Notes under the pieces: generated by a model
The model's input: only the letters and a program-made list of their open reading frames with translations
Told to the model about the DNA's origin: nothing
Databases searched by the model: none
Assembly (NCBI RefSeq): GCF_014651115.1
Contig: NZ_BMWG01000015.1
Span: 105,197-169,196 of the forward strand
Direction of reading: 5' to 3'
Length of the DNA stretch: 64,000 bases
From: Streptomyces inusitatus
GTDB taxonomy: Bacteria; Actinomycetota; Actinomycetes; Streptomycetales; Streptomycetaceae
Program-made: the position numbers and the translations under genes
In this document: positions 16,931 to 24,547 of the stretch, piece after piece
How positions within the stretch are numbered: position 1 is the stretch's first letter
Layout: every line of letters starts with the position of its first letter

Positions 16931-16959
16931 TTAGACAGAGTAATGAGTTACGCTAATAA
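16931..16959 (+). promoter_or_regulatory. Likely promoter and operator of the marR-MFS pair
   Basis: TTAGAC (16931-16936) and TAATAA (16954-16959) are spaced by 17 bp and resemble a housekeeping promoter. The palindrome GTAA-TGAG-TTAC at 16940-16951 lies between them and is a plausible autoregulatory MarR site. No Shine-Dalgarno sequence precedes the ATG at 16962, so the transcript may be leaderless or nearly so. Confidence 0.5.
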
Positions 16960-16961
16960 AC

Positions 16962-17459
16962 ATGTCTGACCTGTCCAGCGGTGCCGCCGACGGCGACACC
17001 GCACGCACGGTGGCCGACGCCGCCGCAGGCGCGATCGCTCCCGACGACGTCGCCGCCATCAGCGCCCTGCGCTCAGCCGTGATGCGGCTGGGCCGCAGGC
17101 TCAAGCATCAAAGGGTCGACGAGTCGCTCAGCCCCACCGAGATGTCGGTGCTGGGGACGCTCGCGCGCTGCGGTTCGGCGACCCCCGGCGAGCTGGCGCG
17201 CAAGGAGCATGTCCAGCCGCCGTCGATGACCCGGATCGTGGCGCTGCTCGAAGCCAAGGGGCTCGTGCGGCTGGAGCCGCACCCCGACGACCGCCGGCAG
17301 AAGGTGGTCAGCCAGACCGAGCGGGCCGAGGCCATGCTCGACGAGAGCCGCCGCAAGCGGAACGCCTGGCTGGCCGAGCTGGCCGAAGGCCTGGACGAGG
17401 ACGAATGGGCCAAGCTGCGCGCGGCCGCCCCCGTTCTGGAGAAGCTCGCACATCTGTAA
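16962..17459 (+). CDS. MarR-family transcriptional regulator
   Basis: 165 residues. The winged helix-turn-helix is at about residues 58-125: LSPTEMSVLGTLARCGSATPGELA, recognition helix region QPPSMTRIVALLEAKGLV, and wing HPDDRRQKVV. N- and C-terminal helices would form the dimer interface. The gene lies 27 bp upstream of an MFS exporter, the classic arrangement of a ligand-responsive repressor with its efflux pump, and a palindrome overlaps its promoter. Inducer unknown. Confidence 0.92.
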   Translation: MSDLSSGAADGDTARTVADAAAGAIAPDDVAAISALRSAVMRLGRRLKHQRVDESLSPTEMSVLGTLARCGSATPGELARKEHVQPPSMTRIVALLEAKGLVRLEPHPDDRRQKVVSQTERAEAMLDESRRKRNAWLAELAEGLDEDEWAKLRAAAPVLEKLAHL

Positions 17460-17486
17460 CGAACACCTTTGAGGAGGCGAACACTT

Positions 17487-18815
17487 TTGCGTACGGGACC
17501 CGGAGCAGACTCCGCACCCGCACCCGCCCCTACGACGTCCATGTTCAGCTCGCTGAAGATCCGCAACTACCGGCTCTTCGCCACCGGTCAGGTGGTCTCC
17601 AACACCGGCACCTGGATGCAGCGGATCGCCCAGGACTGGCTGGTGCTGACCCTGACCGGCTCGGCCTCCGCCGTCGGCATCACGATCGCCCTCCAGTTCC
17701 TCCCGATGCTGCTCTTCGGCCTGTACGGCGGGGTGCTCGCCGACCGGCTGCCCAAGCGGCCCCTGCTGCTGGCCACCCAGTCCGCGATGGCCCTGACCGG
17801 CATCGCGCTCGCCGTCCTCACCCTCACCGGCGAGGTCCAGGTCTGGCACGTCTATCTCACGGCCTTCCTGCTCGGCCTCGTCACCGTCGTCGACAACCCG
17901 GCCCGGCAGACCTTCGTCGCCGAGATGGTCGGCCCGGACCAGCTCGGCAACGCCGTCAGCCTCAATTCGGCGAACTTCCAGTCCGCCCGGCTGGTGGGAC
18001 CGGCCGTCGCCGGTGTGCTGATCACCGCCGTCGGCAGCGGATACGCCTTCCTCTTCAACGGGCTCTCCTTCCTCGCGCCCATCGCCTCACTGCTGCTGAT
18101 GCGCACCGCCGATCTGCACAAGGTCGAGCGCGCCCCGCGCGGCAAGGGCCAGCTCAGGGAAGGGCTGCGCTATGTCTCCTCGCGCCCGGAGCTGATCTGG
18201 CCGATCGTCCTCATCGGCTTCGTCGGCACCTTCGGCTTCAACTTCCCGATCTGGCTCACCGCCTTCGTCCACGACGTCTACGACTCCGGCGCGAGCACCT
18301 ACGGCCTGCTCAACACCCTGATGGCCGTCGGCTCCCTGGCCGGAGCGCTGCTCGCCGCCCGGCGCGCCACCTCACGGCTGCGCATACTCGTGGGCGCGGC
18401 GGTCCTCTTCGGCGCGCTGGAGATCGTGGCCGCCCTCGCCCCCGAGTTCTGGATCTTCGCTCTGCTGATGGTGCTGGTCGGAATGTTCGGCCTCACCGTC
18501 AATGTCACCGCCAACTCCAGCATCCAGATGGCGACCGACCCGGCCGTCAGGGGCCGGGTGATGAGCCTGTTCATGATGGTGTTCGTCGGCGGTACGCCGC
18601 TGGGCGGACCGCTCTTCGGCTGGATCACCGACGCGTACGGGCCCAGGGTCGGCCTCGCCCTCGGCGGGGCGATATCGCTGGCGGCCGCGCTCGGCGTCGG
18701 CCTGCTGCTCGCCAGGTCCGGCGGGCTGCGGCTCAAGGTGGATCTGCGCCGGGGCCACAAGCACCTCGCCTTCGTGCCGAAACAGCGTGAGGAGAGTCTG
18801 ACGGCCGCCGTCTGA
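17487..18815 (+). CDS. MFS efflux transporter (EntS/MFS_3-like)
   Basis: 442 residues with 12 predicted helices. The segment FATGQVVSNTGTWMQRIAQDWLVL and the loop GGVLADRLPKRPLLL are typical of the MFS_3/EntS drug or siderophore exporter group; NPARQTFVAEMV and LNSANFQSARLVGPAVAG are conserved family stretches. I chose TTG 17487 because GAGGAGG at 17471-17477 sits nine bases upstream; an earlier in-frame codon would lie inside that ribosome binding site. Cotranscribed with marR upstream and probably repressed by it. Confidence 0.9.
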   Translation: MRTGPGADSAPAPAPTTSMFSSLKIRNYRLFATGQVVSNTGTWMQRIAQDWLVLTLTGSASAVGITIALQFLPMLLFGLYGGVLADRLPKRPLLLATQSAMALTGIALAVLTLTGEVQVWHVYLTAFLLGLVTVVDNPARQTFVAEMVGPDQLGNAVSLNSANFQSARLVGPAVAGVLITAVGSGYAFLFNGLSFLAPIASLLLMRTADLHKVERAPRGKGQLREGLRYVSSRPELIWPIVLIGFVGTFGFNFPIWLTAFVHDVYDSGASTYGLLNTLMAVGSLAGALLAARRATSRLRILVGAAVLFGALEIVAALAPEFWIFALLMVLVGMFGLTVNVTANSSIQMATDPAVRGRVMSLFMMVFVGGTPLGGPLFGWITDAYGPRVGLALGGAISLAAALGVGLLLARSGGLRLKVDLRRGHKHLAFVPKQREESLTAAV

Positions 18816-18847
18816 CGCGCGGACCCCGGCCGGGCGAGACTCGCCGT

Positions 18848-19432
18848 ATGAGACTCTTCGCCGCTGTACTCCCCCCGGCCGGGGCGGTCGCCGAGCTGGG
18901 CGCGGCCGTCGACCGGCTGCGGGCGCTGCCCGGCTCGGACACCCTGCGCTGGACCGGCCGGGAGGACTGGCACTACACCCTCGCCTTCCTGGGGGAGGTC
19001 GAGGAACGGCTGCTGCCCGAACTGACCGCCCGCCTCGCCCGGGCCGCCCGCCGTACCGACCCCTTCGCGCTCCGGATCCACGGCGGCGGCCACTTCGGCG
19101 GCCACACCCTGTGGGCGGGCGCGGCCGGGGCCCTCCCTGAGCTGCGACTGCTCGCCGAACGCACGGACGCGGCGGCCCGCCGAGCGGGCGTCTCCCTGAC
19201 GGAACACCGCCGCTACCACGCCCATCTCACGATCGCCCGCAGCCGCACGGAGACAGACCTCGGGCCGTACGCCGACGGGCTGAGCGACTTCGAGGGCGCG
19301 CCCTGGCCGGTCTCCCGCTTCGCACTCGTCCGCAGCGCCCGCCCCGAGCCGGGAGTCCCCGGCGCCCGCCCCCGCTACGCGACGGTCGCCGGCTGGCACC
19401 TGGGGCACAGGGGCCCCGAGGGGCCGGGTTAA
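18848..19432 (+). CDS. thpR: RNA 2',3'-cyclic phosphodiesterase (2H/LigT family)
   Basis: 194 residues with the two HxT/S-type catalytic motifs of the 2H superfamily: HYTLAFLG (His42) and HAHLTIAR (His126). The fold opens 2',3'-cyclic phosphates on RNA or ligates tRNA halves in vitro. Length matches the ThpR family. It follows the MFS gene by 32 bp and may be cotranscribed, but there is no clear functional link. Confidence 0.9.
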   Translation: MRLFAAVLPPAGAVAELGAAVDRLRALPGSDTLRWTGREDWHYTLAFLGEVEERLLPELTARLARAARRTDPFALRIHGGGHFGGHTLWAGAAGALPELRLLAERTDAAARRAGVSLTEHRRYHAHLTIARSRTETDLGPYADGLSDFEGAPWPVSRFALVRSARPEPGVPGARPRYATVAGWHLGHRGPEGPG

Positions 19433-19441
19433 CCTCGTAGG

Positions 19442-19531
19442 GTGAACTCCAAGACCAGAAACAAGATCATGGCGGGCGTCCTCGTACTCATGTTCGCGGT
19501 TATCGCGGTGGCTGCCGTGGCCGGGCAGTAA
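19442..19531 (+). CDS. 29-residue single-helix membrane peptide
   Basis: GTG 19442 to TAA 19531 encodes MNSKTRNKIMAGVLVLMFAV followed by IAVAAVAGQ: a basic start and one hydrophobic helix of about 19 residues. The basic-then-hydrophobic pattern and a clean stop support a real small protein, and I recall similar small ORFs downstream of the LigT gene in Streptomyces. It ends 3 bp before the convergent aldo/keto reductase stop. Function unknown. Confidence 0.55.
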   Translation: MNSKTRNKIMAGVLVLMFAVIAVAAVAGQ

Positions 19532-19534
19532 GGG

Positions 19535-20524
19535 CTACCAGGCGAAGGCCTCCGGGCTGGGACCGGGCCCCGGGAAGATCTCCTCCAGCGCCGCCAGCAG
19601 CTCTTCGTCCAGCTCCAGCTCCAGGGCGCGCACCGCCCCCGTCAGCTGCTCGACGGTCCGCGGCCCGACGATCGGCGCCGTCACCCCCGGCCGGCTCAGC
19701 AGCCAGGCGAGCGCGACCTCGCCGGGCGCGAGCCCCTGCCCCTCCAGCAGATCCTCGTACGCCTGGATCCGCTCCCGTACAGCCGCGTCGGCCAGCCTCT
19801 CCGCCGCCATCCCGGCGGCTCGACGGCCGCCCTGGGCCTCCTTCCGGATCACCCCGCCGAGAAGACCGCCGTGCAGCGGCGACCAGGGGATGACCCCGAG
19901 TCCGTACTCCCGGGCGGCGGGGATGACCTCCATCTCCGCGCGGCGCTCGAAGAGGTTGTACAGACACTGCTCACTGACCAGCCCGTATCCACCGGTCCTG
20001 CGGGCTGCCTCATTCGCCTGGGCGATTTTCCAGCCCGGGAAATTCGACGATCCGGCGTAAAGGATCTTGCCCTGGGCGATCAGGGTGTCGACGGCCTGCC
20101 AGATCTCCTCGACCGGGGTCCTCCGGTCGATGTGATGAAATTGGTAGATGTCGATGTGATCGGTTCCCAGCCGCTTCAGACTGGCCTCCACCGACCGCCG
20201 GATATTGAGGGCGGAGAGCCGATCGTGATTCGGCCACGCGGACTTGTTCGCCGTCATGTCCCCGTACACCTTGGTCCCGAGCACGACCTTGTCCCGCCGC
20301 CCGTCGCCCTTGGCGAACCAGCTACCGATGATCTTCTCGGTATCGCCCTTGTTCTCACCCCAGCCATAGACATTGGCCGTGTCGAAGAAATTGATCCCGG
20401 CGTCGAGCGCCGTGTCCATGACGGTGTGGCTGTCCGCCTCCGTCGTGTGCGGCCCGAAGTTCATCGTCCCGAGAACGAGTCGGCCGACCGTGAGTCCGGT
20501 GCGTCCCAGCTGTGTGTACTTCAT
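19535..20524 (-). CDS. Aldo/keto reductase
   Basis: 329 residues from ATG 20524 (MKYTQLGRTGLTVGRLVLGT). The catalytic Asp and Tyr are in FFDTANVYGWGENKGDTEKI, the Lys in KVVLGTKVYG, and the His in IYQFHHIDR. NADPH-binding segments GSSNFPGWKIAQA and APIVGPRTVEQLTGAV are conserved. Members reduce aldehydes and ketones with NADPH; the physiological substrate is unknown. The (alpha/beta)8 barrel length is normal. Monocistronic. Confidence 0.93.
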   Translation of the reverse strand: MKYTQLGRTGLTVGRLVLGTMNFGPHTTEADSHTVMDTALDAGINFFDTANVYGWGENKGDTEKIIGSWFAKGDGRRDKVVLGTKVYGDMTANKSAWPNHDRLSALNIRRSVEASLKRLGTDHIDIYQFHHIDRRTPVEEIWQAVDTLIAQGKILYAGSSNFPGWKIAQANEAARRTGGYGLVSEQCLYNLFERRAEMEVIPAAREYGLGVIPWSPLHGGLLGGVIRKEAQGGRRAAGMAAERLADAAVRERIQAYEDLLEGQGLAPGEVALAWLLSRPGVTAPIVGPRTVEQLTGAVRALELELDEELLAALEEIFPGPGPSPEAFAW

Positions 20525-20599
20525 GGTCCACAAGCCAACGCCTTGGAGCGCGCTCGAAGCAAGAGCATCGCCCCCGGCGGAGCATCGGCCGGACTCCGC

Positions 20600-21166
20600 T
20601 CAGTCGCGCGGGAATTCGTCGGTGGCGAGGGTGAGGCCGACGGGGGTGCGGGTGAGATCGACGGAGGTCCCGAAGGAGACCCTCGTCTCGATGGTGTAGT
20701 CCCCGTCCTTCGGGTCGGTGTGGAGCAGACACTTGCCGGTGTACGGGTCGGCGATCAGATAGACGGGGACCTCGGCGGCGGCGTACGCGTCTTTCTTGGG
20801 CCCGTAGTCGTTGGCGGCGGTGCCTTTGGAGATCACCTCGGCGACGAACTCGATGTCCTCGTGGCGCCAGTGGCCGCGCTCGTTCTTCTTCGCGTCGTCG
20901 GTGAGCTTTGCCACGTCGGGGCAGAAGCCGTTCAGCCCGCCGGGAAAGTCGATGCGCACATCGGACAGGACCCGTACTCCCCTCCCGAATCTGTCCTCAA
21001 GGGCACGGACGATCCGACGGATGATCTCCCATCGCGTGTCCCGCTGCGGTGACATGCAGACGACCCCCTCGACGATTTCCATTCGGTATCCCTCGGGGGC
21101 GGGTATCCGCTCAAACGCCTCGAACAGCTTGTCCAGGAACCGGATGTCGTTGTCCAGAACAGTCAC
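20600..21166 (-). CDS. Uma2-family (DUF820) restriction endonuclease-fold protein
   Basis: 188 residues from GTG 21166, preceded by GGAGGAGC at a spacing of about nine bases, which decides against the longer frame to 21223. The PD-(D/E)XK-like core is seen in GFCPDVAKLTDDA (Asp), EFVAEVISKGTAANDYGPKKDAY (Glu...Lys) and PVYLIADPYTGKCLLH. Uma2 proteins are abundant in Actinobacteria and Cyanobacteria; nuclease activity is inferred from fold and their biological role is unknown. Confidence 0.88.
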   Translation of the reverse strand: MTVLDNDIRFLDKLFEAFERIPAPEGYRMEIVEGVVCMSPQRDTRWEIIRRIVRALEDRFGRGVRVLSDVRIDFPGGLNGFCPDVAKLTDDAKKNERGHWRHEDIEFVAEVISKGTAANDYGPKKDAYAAAEVPVYLIADPYTGKCLLHTDPKDGDYTIETRVSFGTSVDLTRTPVGLTLATDEFPRD

Positions 21167-21271
21167 GGTGGCGCTCCTCCCCACTGCCGCGCCGGACGGG
21201 CAGCCGCCTTGTGCAACGATCACACAAGGACACAGTCACGCTCTGGCCAGAACTGCCCGCCGTCCGCGCGG

Positions 21272-21661
21272 TCAGCGCCCGCCGTCGTGCGCCTCGCGCG
21301 CCGCCAGCACATCGCCGACCCGCAGGGTGATCCACTCCACCAGCCCGCTGAGGACCGAGGACAGTTCGCGTCCCAGCGGGGTCAGCGCGTAGGTCACCCG
21401 GGGCGGTGAGGCCGGTTCGACCGTGCGGGAGAGCAGGCCGTCGCGGGTGAGGGTGCGCAGATTCTGGGACAGCATTTTCTCGCTGATGCCGCCGACGCGG
21501 TCGCGCAGGACGTGGAACCGCATCGGGCCCTCGCCCAGGGCGGCCAGGATGAGGACACCCCACCGGCTGCCCACGTGGTTCAGCACATCGCGCGCCGGGC
21601 AGTCGGCGGTGAACGCGTCGCCCGGCGAGGCGGGGCCGGGTCCCCGGGGGTTCTCTGACAT
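21272..21661 (-). CDS. HxlR-family transcriptional regulator
   Basis: 129 residues. The winged-helix domain spans residues 20-115: CPARDVLNHVGSRWGVLIL contains the conserved Cys (Cys21) and the W-x-x-x-I-L start helix, followed by GGISEKMLSQNLRTLTRDGL (recognition helix) and TYALTPLGREL (wing). Some HxlR proteins sense aldehydes or oxidants through that Cys. It is divergent from the ECF sigma gene, and a perfect palindrome lies in the shared promoter region. Confidence 0.92.
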   Translation of the reverse strand: MSENPRGPGPASPGDAFTADCPARDVLNHVGSRWGVLILAALGEGPMRFHVLRDRVGGISEKMLSQNLRTLTRDGLLSRTVEPASPPRVTYALTPLGRELSSVLSGLVEWITLRVGDVLAAREAHDGGR

Positions 21662-21687
21662 GGGGTCAGCTTACTCAGGCGCAGTGG

Positions 21688-21702
21688 CTTACCCAAGGTA
21701 AG
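21688..21702. promoter_or_regulatory. HxlR operator candidate CTTACC-CAA-GGTAAG
   Basis: Perfect 6-bp inverted repeat with a 3-bp centre, 27 bp upstream of the hxlR start and about 80 bp before the sigma factor start. A half-site CTTACT lies nearby at about 21670-21675. Palindromes of this size between HxlR genes and their targets are usual. Confidence 0.6.
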
Positions 21703-21781
21703 TTTTGGTTCCGTGAACCATCCGGGCCGCTGCGGTCAACAGACAGATGACAGGCCTGACCGCTTGACCCGTGGAGCTGAT

Positions 21782-22378
21782 GTGACCGGACCGCCGGCCG
21801 CCCCCGACGACGCCGAGGTGATCGCCCAATCCCTGGCGCGTCCCGACGTCTTCGCCATGCTCTACGACCGGCACGCGTCCGACATCCACCGCTACGCGGC
21901 GCGCCGCCTCGGGGAGGGGGCCGCCGAGGACATCATGGCGGAGACCTTTCTGATCGCCTTCCGGGGCCGTCGGCGGTACGACACCAGCCGGGGCAGCGCC
22001 CGCCCCTGGCTCTACGGAATCGCCGCGAAGCTCATCGGGGGCCACCGGCGCAGCGAGGAACGGGCGCTGCGGGCGATGGCCCGCAGCGGGGAGGACCCGC
22101 TGGCCGCCCCGTGGAGCGACCGTTCCGACGACCGGCTGGCGGCTCAGGCCCCGCTCGCCGGTGCGCTCGCGGCGCTGTCGCCCGGGGACCGGCATGTACT
22201 GCTGCTCATCGCCTGGGCCGACCTCGGCTACCAGGAGGTGGCCGAGGCTCTCGGCATCCCTCTCGGCACCGTCAGGTCCCGGCTCAACCGCGCCCGTCGC
22301 AAGGTGCGCGAGGCCCTGATCGCCGACCCCGCGTTCACCCCCGATGCCACGGAGCTGACCACGTCATGGACGAAATGA
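21782..22378 (+). CDS. ECF-type RNA polymerase sigma factor
   Basis: 198 residues from GTG 21782 (GGAG six bases upstream). Sigma region 2 is FAMLYDRHASDIHRYAARRL to AEDIMAETFLIAFRGR, and region 4 is ALAALSPGDRHVLLLIAWADLGYQEVAEAL with the helix-turn-helix GIPLGTVRSRLNRARRKVRE. Only these two domains are present, as in ECF sigma factors. The 13-nt overlap with the downstream gene points to coupled translation with its membrane partner. Confidence 0.92.
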   Translation: MTGPPAAPDDAEVIAQSLARPDVFAMLYDRHASDIHRYAARRLGEGAAEDIMAETFLIAFRGRRRYDTSRGSARPWLYGIAAKLIGGHRRSEERALRAMARSGEDPLAAPWSDRSDDRLAAQAPLAGALAALSPGDRHVLLLIAWADLGYQEVAEALGIPLGTVRSRLNRARRKVREALIADPAFTPDATELTTSWTK

Positions 22379-23418
22379 CCCGCCTGCGCGAACTGCGCGC
22401 GCAGACCCCGGCTCCCGCCCGCGCCCGCCTCGCGGCCGGTCGCCCCCCGCTCCTCCACGGCGTCGCCCCGGGCGGGCGCCCCCGCCTCGCGGGGGGGGGC
22501 GCCGGCCCGTGGCGGACCAGTGGCCGGGCGCGCGCGCTCGCCTCCGACTGGCGGATCGCCTCGCTCGGCGCGGCCGTGGCCATCACCGCCGCCGCCCTGC
22601 TCGCGACCCATATCGGGGCGGAGCCCATCCCGGACATGTCCTCCATGGACAAGGCGGCCTCGCGGAGCCTGGAGAATCCGGTCGAGGTGCTTCAGCGGGC
22701 CGCCGGAGCGGTGGCGAAGCAGCCGTCGGTCCCCGAGCCGGCCCCCGATCAGTGGATCTACTCCAAGCGAGTGGTCGACCAGGCGGATCAGGGCGACGCC
22801 CGGTCGGACGTCTCAGTGAGCGTCGACCACGACCCCGAGGCCGAGGACTGGACCCCCTACGCCAACCCCGCCGCCGAACGGGACCGTTCGGACGACGACC
22901 GCTCGGCCCGCGAGATCTACCGGATCGCCGAGGCGCTGCCCGACGACCCGGAGAAGGCGCTGATCGAGGCGCGCCGGCTCTATCCGACGGGCGACGGCAA
23001 GGAGATGGACCCCGAGCCGGCGCCCGAGCACAGTTTCCGGGCGCTGCGGGTGATGGCCGAGTCCTATCCGCTCTCCTCCAAGTCGCTCGCCAAGATCTAC
23101 CGGGCGATGGCCGCGATCCCGGGCATCGACGTCGGCGAACAGCTGGTGCGCGACGCGGCGGGCCGCGAGGCCATCGCCATCACCGTCCGGGCGGCCGCCG
23201 ATGCCGCCAAGTTCGCCCAGGACGGCTCCACCGAACTCCTCATCGACCCCGAGAACTACCGCTATCTGGGCTTCCGGCACCTGGCCGCGAGCGGCCACAG
23301 CTCCGGCACGCCCAATGAAATGAACGAGACAGGCCACCGAATCGACAAAGGTGACGTCCTCTACAGCGAGGCCCGCACGGATGTGGCGGTAGTTGACGCA
23401 GAGGGCAGGACGCCATGA
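22366..23418 (+). CDS. CU044_5270-type membrane protein, probable partner of the ECF sigma factor
   Basis: 350 residues from ATG 22366. A cytoplasmic N-terminal ~65 residues (MDEMTRLRELRAQTPAP) is followed by one transmembrane helix (WRIASLGAAVAITAAALLATH) and an extracellular domain with PDQWIYSKRV, the signature I associate with the CU044_5270 family that is always paired with ECF sigma factors. The short N-terminal tail may act as anti-sigma; that is inference. A run of nine G at about 22491-22499 makes this stretch frameshift-prone. Confidence 0.82.
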   Translation: MDEMTRLRELRAQTPAPARARLAAGRPPLLHGVAPGGRPRLAGGGAGPWRTSGRARALASDWRIASLGAAVAITAAALLATHIGAEPIPDMSSMDKAASRSLENPVEVLQRAAGAVAKQPSVPEPAPDQWIYSKRVVDQADQGDARSDVSVSVDHDPEAEDWTPYANPAAERDRSDDDRSAREIYRIAEALPDDPEKALIEARRLYPTGDGKEMDPEPAPEHSFRALRVMAESYPLSSKSLAKIYRAMAAIPGIDVGEQLVRDAAGREAIAITVRAAADAAKFAQDGSTELLIDPENYRYLGFRHLAASGHSSGTPNEMNETGHRIDKGDVLYSEARTDVAVVDAEGRTP

Positions 23419-23554
23419 CCCAGGGAAAGCCGCGCCACGGGGGCGCAGAATTACCGGCTCACGCCGGGTTGCCTGCGCACTATGTAGCTCACGTCACATC
23501 GAGCGATGAATCCGGACCTGTCCGGAAGCGGTTGGCCCTGAGCTAGGAAAGCAG

Positions 23555-24547
23555 ATGCCAGAGATTTCGATTGTCGTACCGTGCTTCAACGAGAGTGAGG
23601 TGATCGAGACTTTCCACACGACTCTGGTCGGGGTTCTTGAGTCGACGGGGAAGAGTTTTGAATTGTGTTACGTGGACGACGGGAGCAGTGACCACACCCG
23701 CGCCCACTTGCAGCAGCTCGCCGCCGCCGATCGGCGTACCCGCTATACCTCTTTCAGCCGGAATTTCGGCAAGGAATCGGCGATGCTGGCCGGTCTGCGG
23801 ATGACCCGGGGGAAGGCGGTCATCCTGATGGACGCCGACCTCCAGCACCCGCCGAGCCTGATCCCCCGGATGCTGGAACTGCGCGGGCACGGCTACGACC
23901 AGGTCGTCGCCCAGCGCGACCGCACCGGCGAGGGAGTGGTGCGGACCCGGCTCAGCCAGGCGTACTACCGGCTGGTGCGCCGGTTCATGGAGGTCGAGGT
24001 CGTCGACGGCGCGGGTGACTTCCGGCTGCTGTCGCGGCGGGCGGTCAACGCGCTGCTGTCACTGCCGGAGAGCAATCGCTTCTCCAAGGGGCTCTTCTCC
24101 TGGATCGGCTTCGACACCGTCAGCTTCACCTACGAGAACGTGGAGCGGGCGGCCGGTCAGTCCAAGTGGGGCGGCCGGAGGCTGCTCAACTACGGCATCG
24201 ACGGGCTGCTCTCCTTCAACAGCCGGCCGCTGCGGATGGCGATCCACGCCGGGCTGTGGCTCTTTCTCTCCGCGCTGCTGTACGCCGCGTGGATCGTGGC
24301 CAATGTCCTCGTCGACGGCGTCGACACCCCCGGCTACGCGACGCTGATCGCGGTCATCGTCGGCATGAGCGGGGTGCAGATCGCCACCATGGGCGTCATC
24401 GGCGAGTACGTGGGCCGGATCTACCACGAGTCCAAGCGCCGGCCGCACTACGTCGTCCGGGAGACCGACGGCTCCGAGCCGCCGGGCGGCCCGCTGCCGG
24501 CCGCCGCTCTCGCCGTCTCGGCGCGCCTCGGCGAAGGGCGGCTGTGA
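23555..24547 (+). CDS. Membrane glycosyltransferase family 2 (GtrB/DPM1-like)
   Basis: 330 residues. GT-A fold: ISIVVPCFNESEVI at the N-terminus, VDDGSSD at residues 40-46, and the metal-binding LMDADLQHPP (Asp93, Asp95). Two C-terminal helices (about 230-252 and 262-285) match GtrB and polyprenyl-phosphate glycosyltransferases, which make polyprenyl-phosphate-linked sugars on the cytoplasmic face. The stop overlaps the start of the next membrane gene by 4 nt, so they form a pair. No GtrA-type flippase is seen. Confidence 0.9.
   Translation: MPEISIVVPCFNESEVIETFHTTLVGVLESTGKSFELCYVDDGSSDHTRAHLQQLAAADRRTRYTSFSRNFGKESAMLAGLRMTRGKAVILMDADLQHPPSLIPRMLELRGHGYDQVVAQRDRTGEGVVRTRLSQAYYRLVRRFMEVEVVDGAGDFRLLSRRAVNALLSLPESNRFSKGLFSWIGFDTVSFTYENVERAAGQSKWGGRRLLNYGIDGLLSFNSRPLRMAIHAGLWLFLSALLYAAWIVANVLVDGVDTPGYATLIAVIVGMSGVQIATMGVIGEYVGRIYHESKRRPHYVVRETDGSEPPGGPLPAAALAVSARLGEGRL

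Noticed and set aside
17469..17487. Earlier start for the MFS exporter at 17469
   Set aside because: The codon lies inside the GAGGAGG ribosome binding site that serves the TTG at 17487.
23512..23527. TCCGGA-N4-TCCGGA upstream of the GT2 gene as an operator
   Set aside because: TCCGGA is itself a palindrome of common bases in this genome, so a chance pair is likely.
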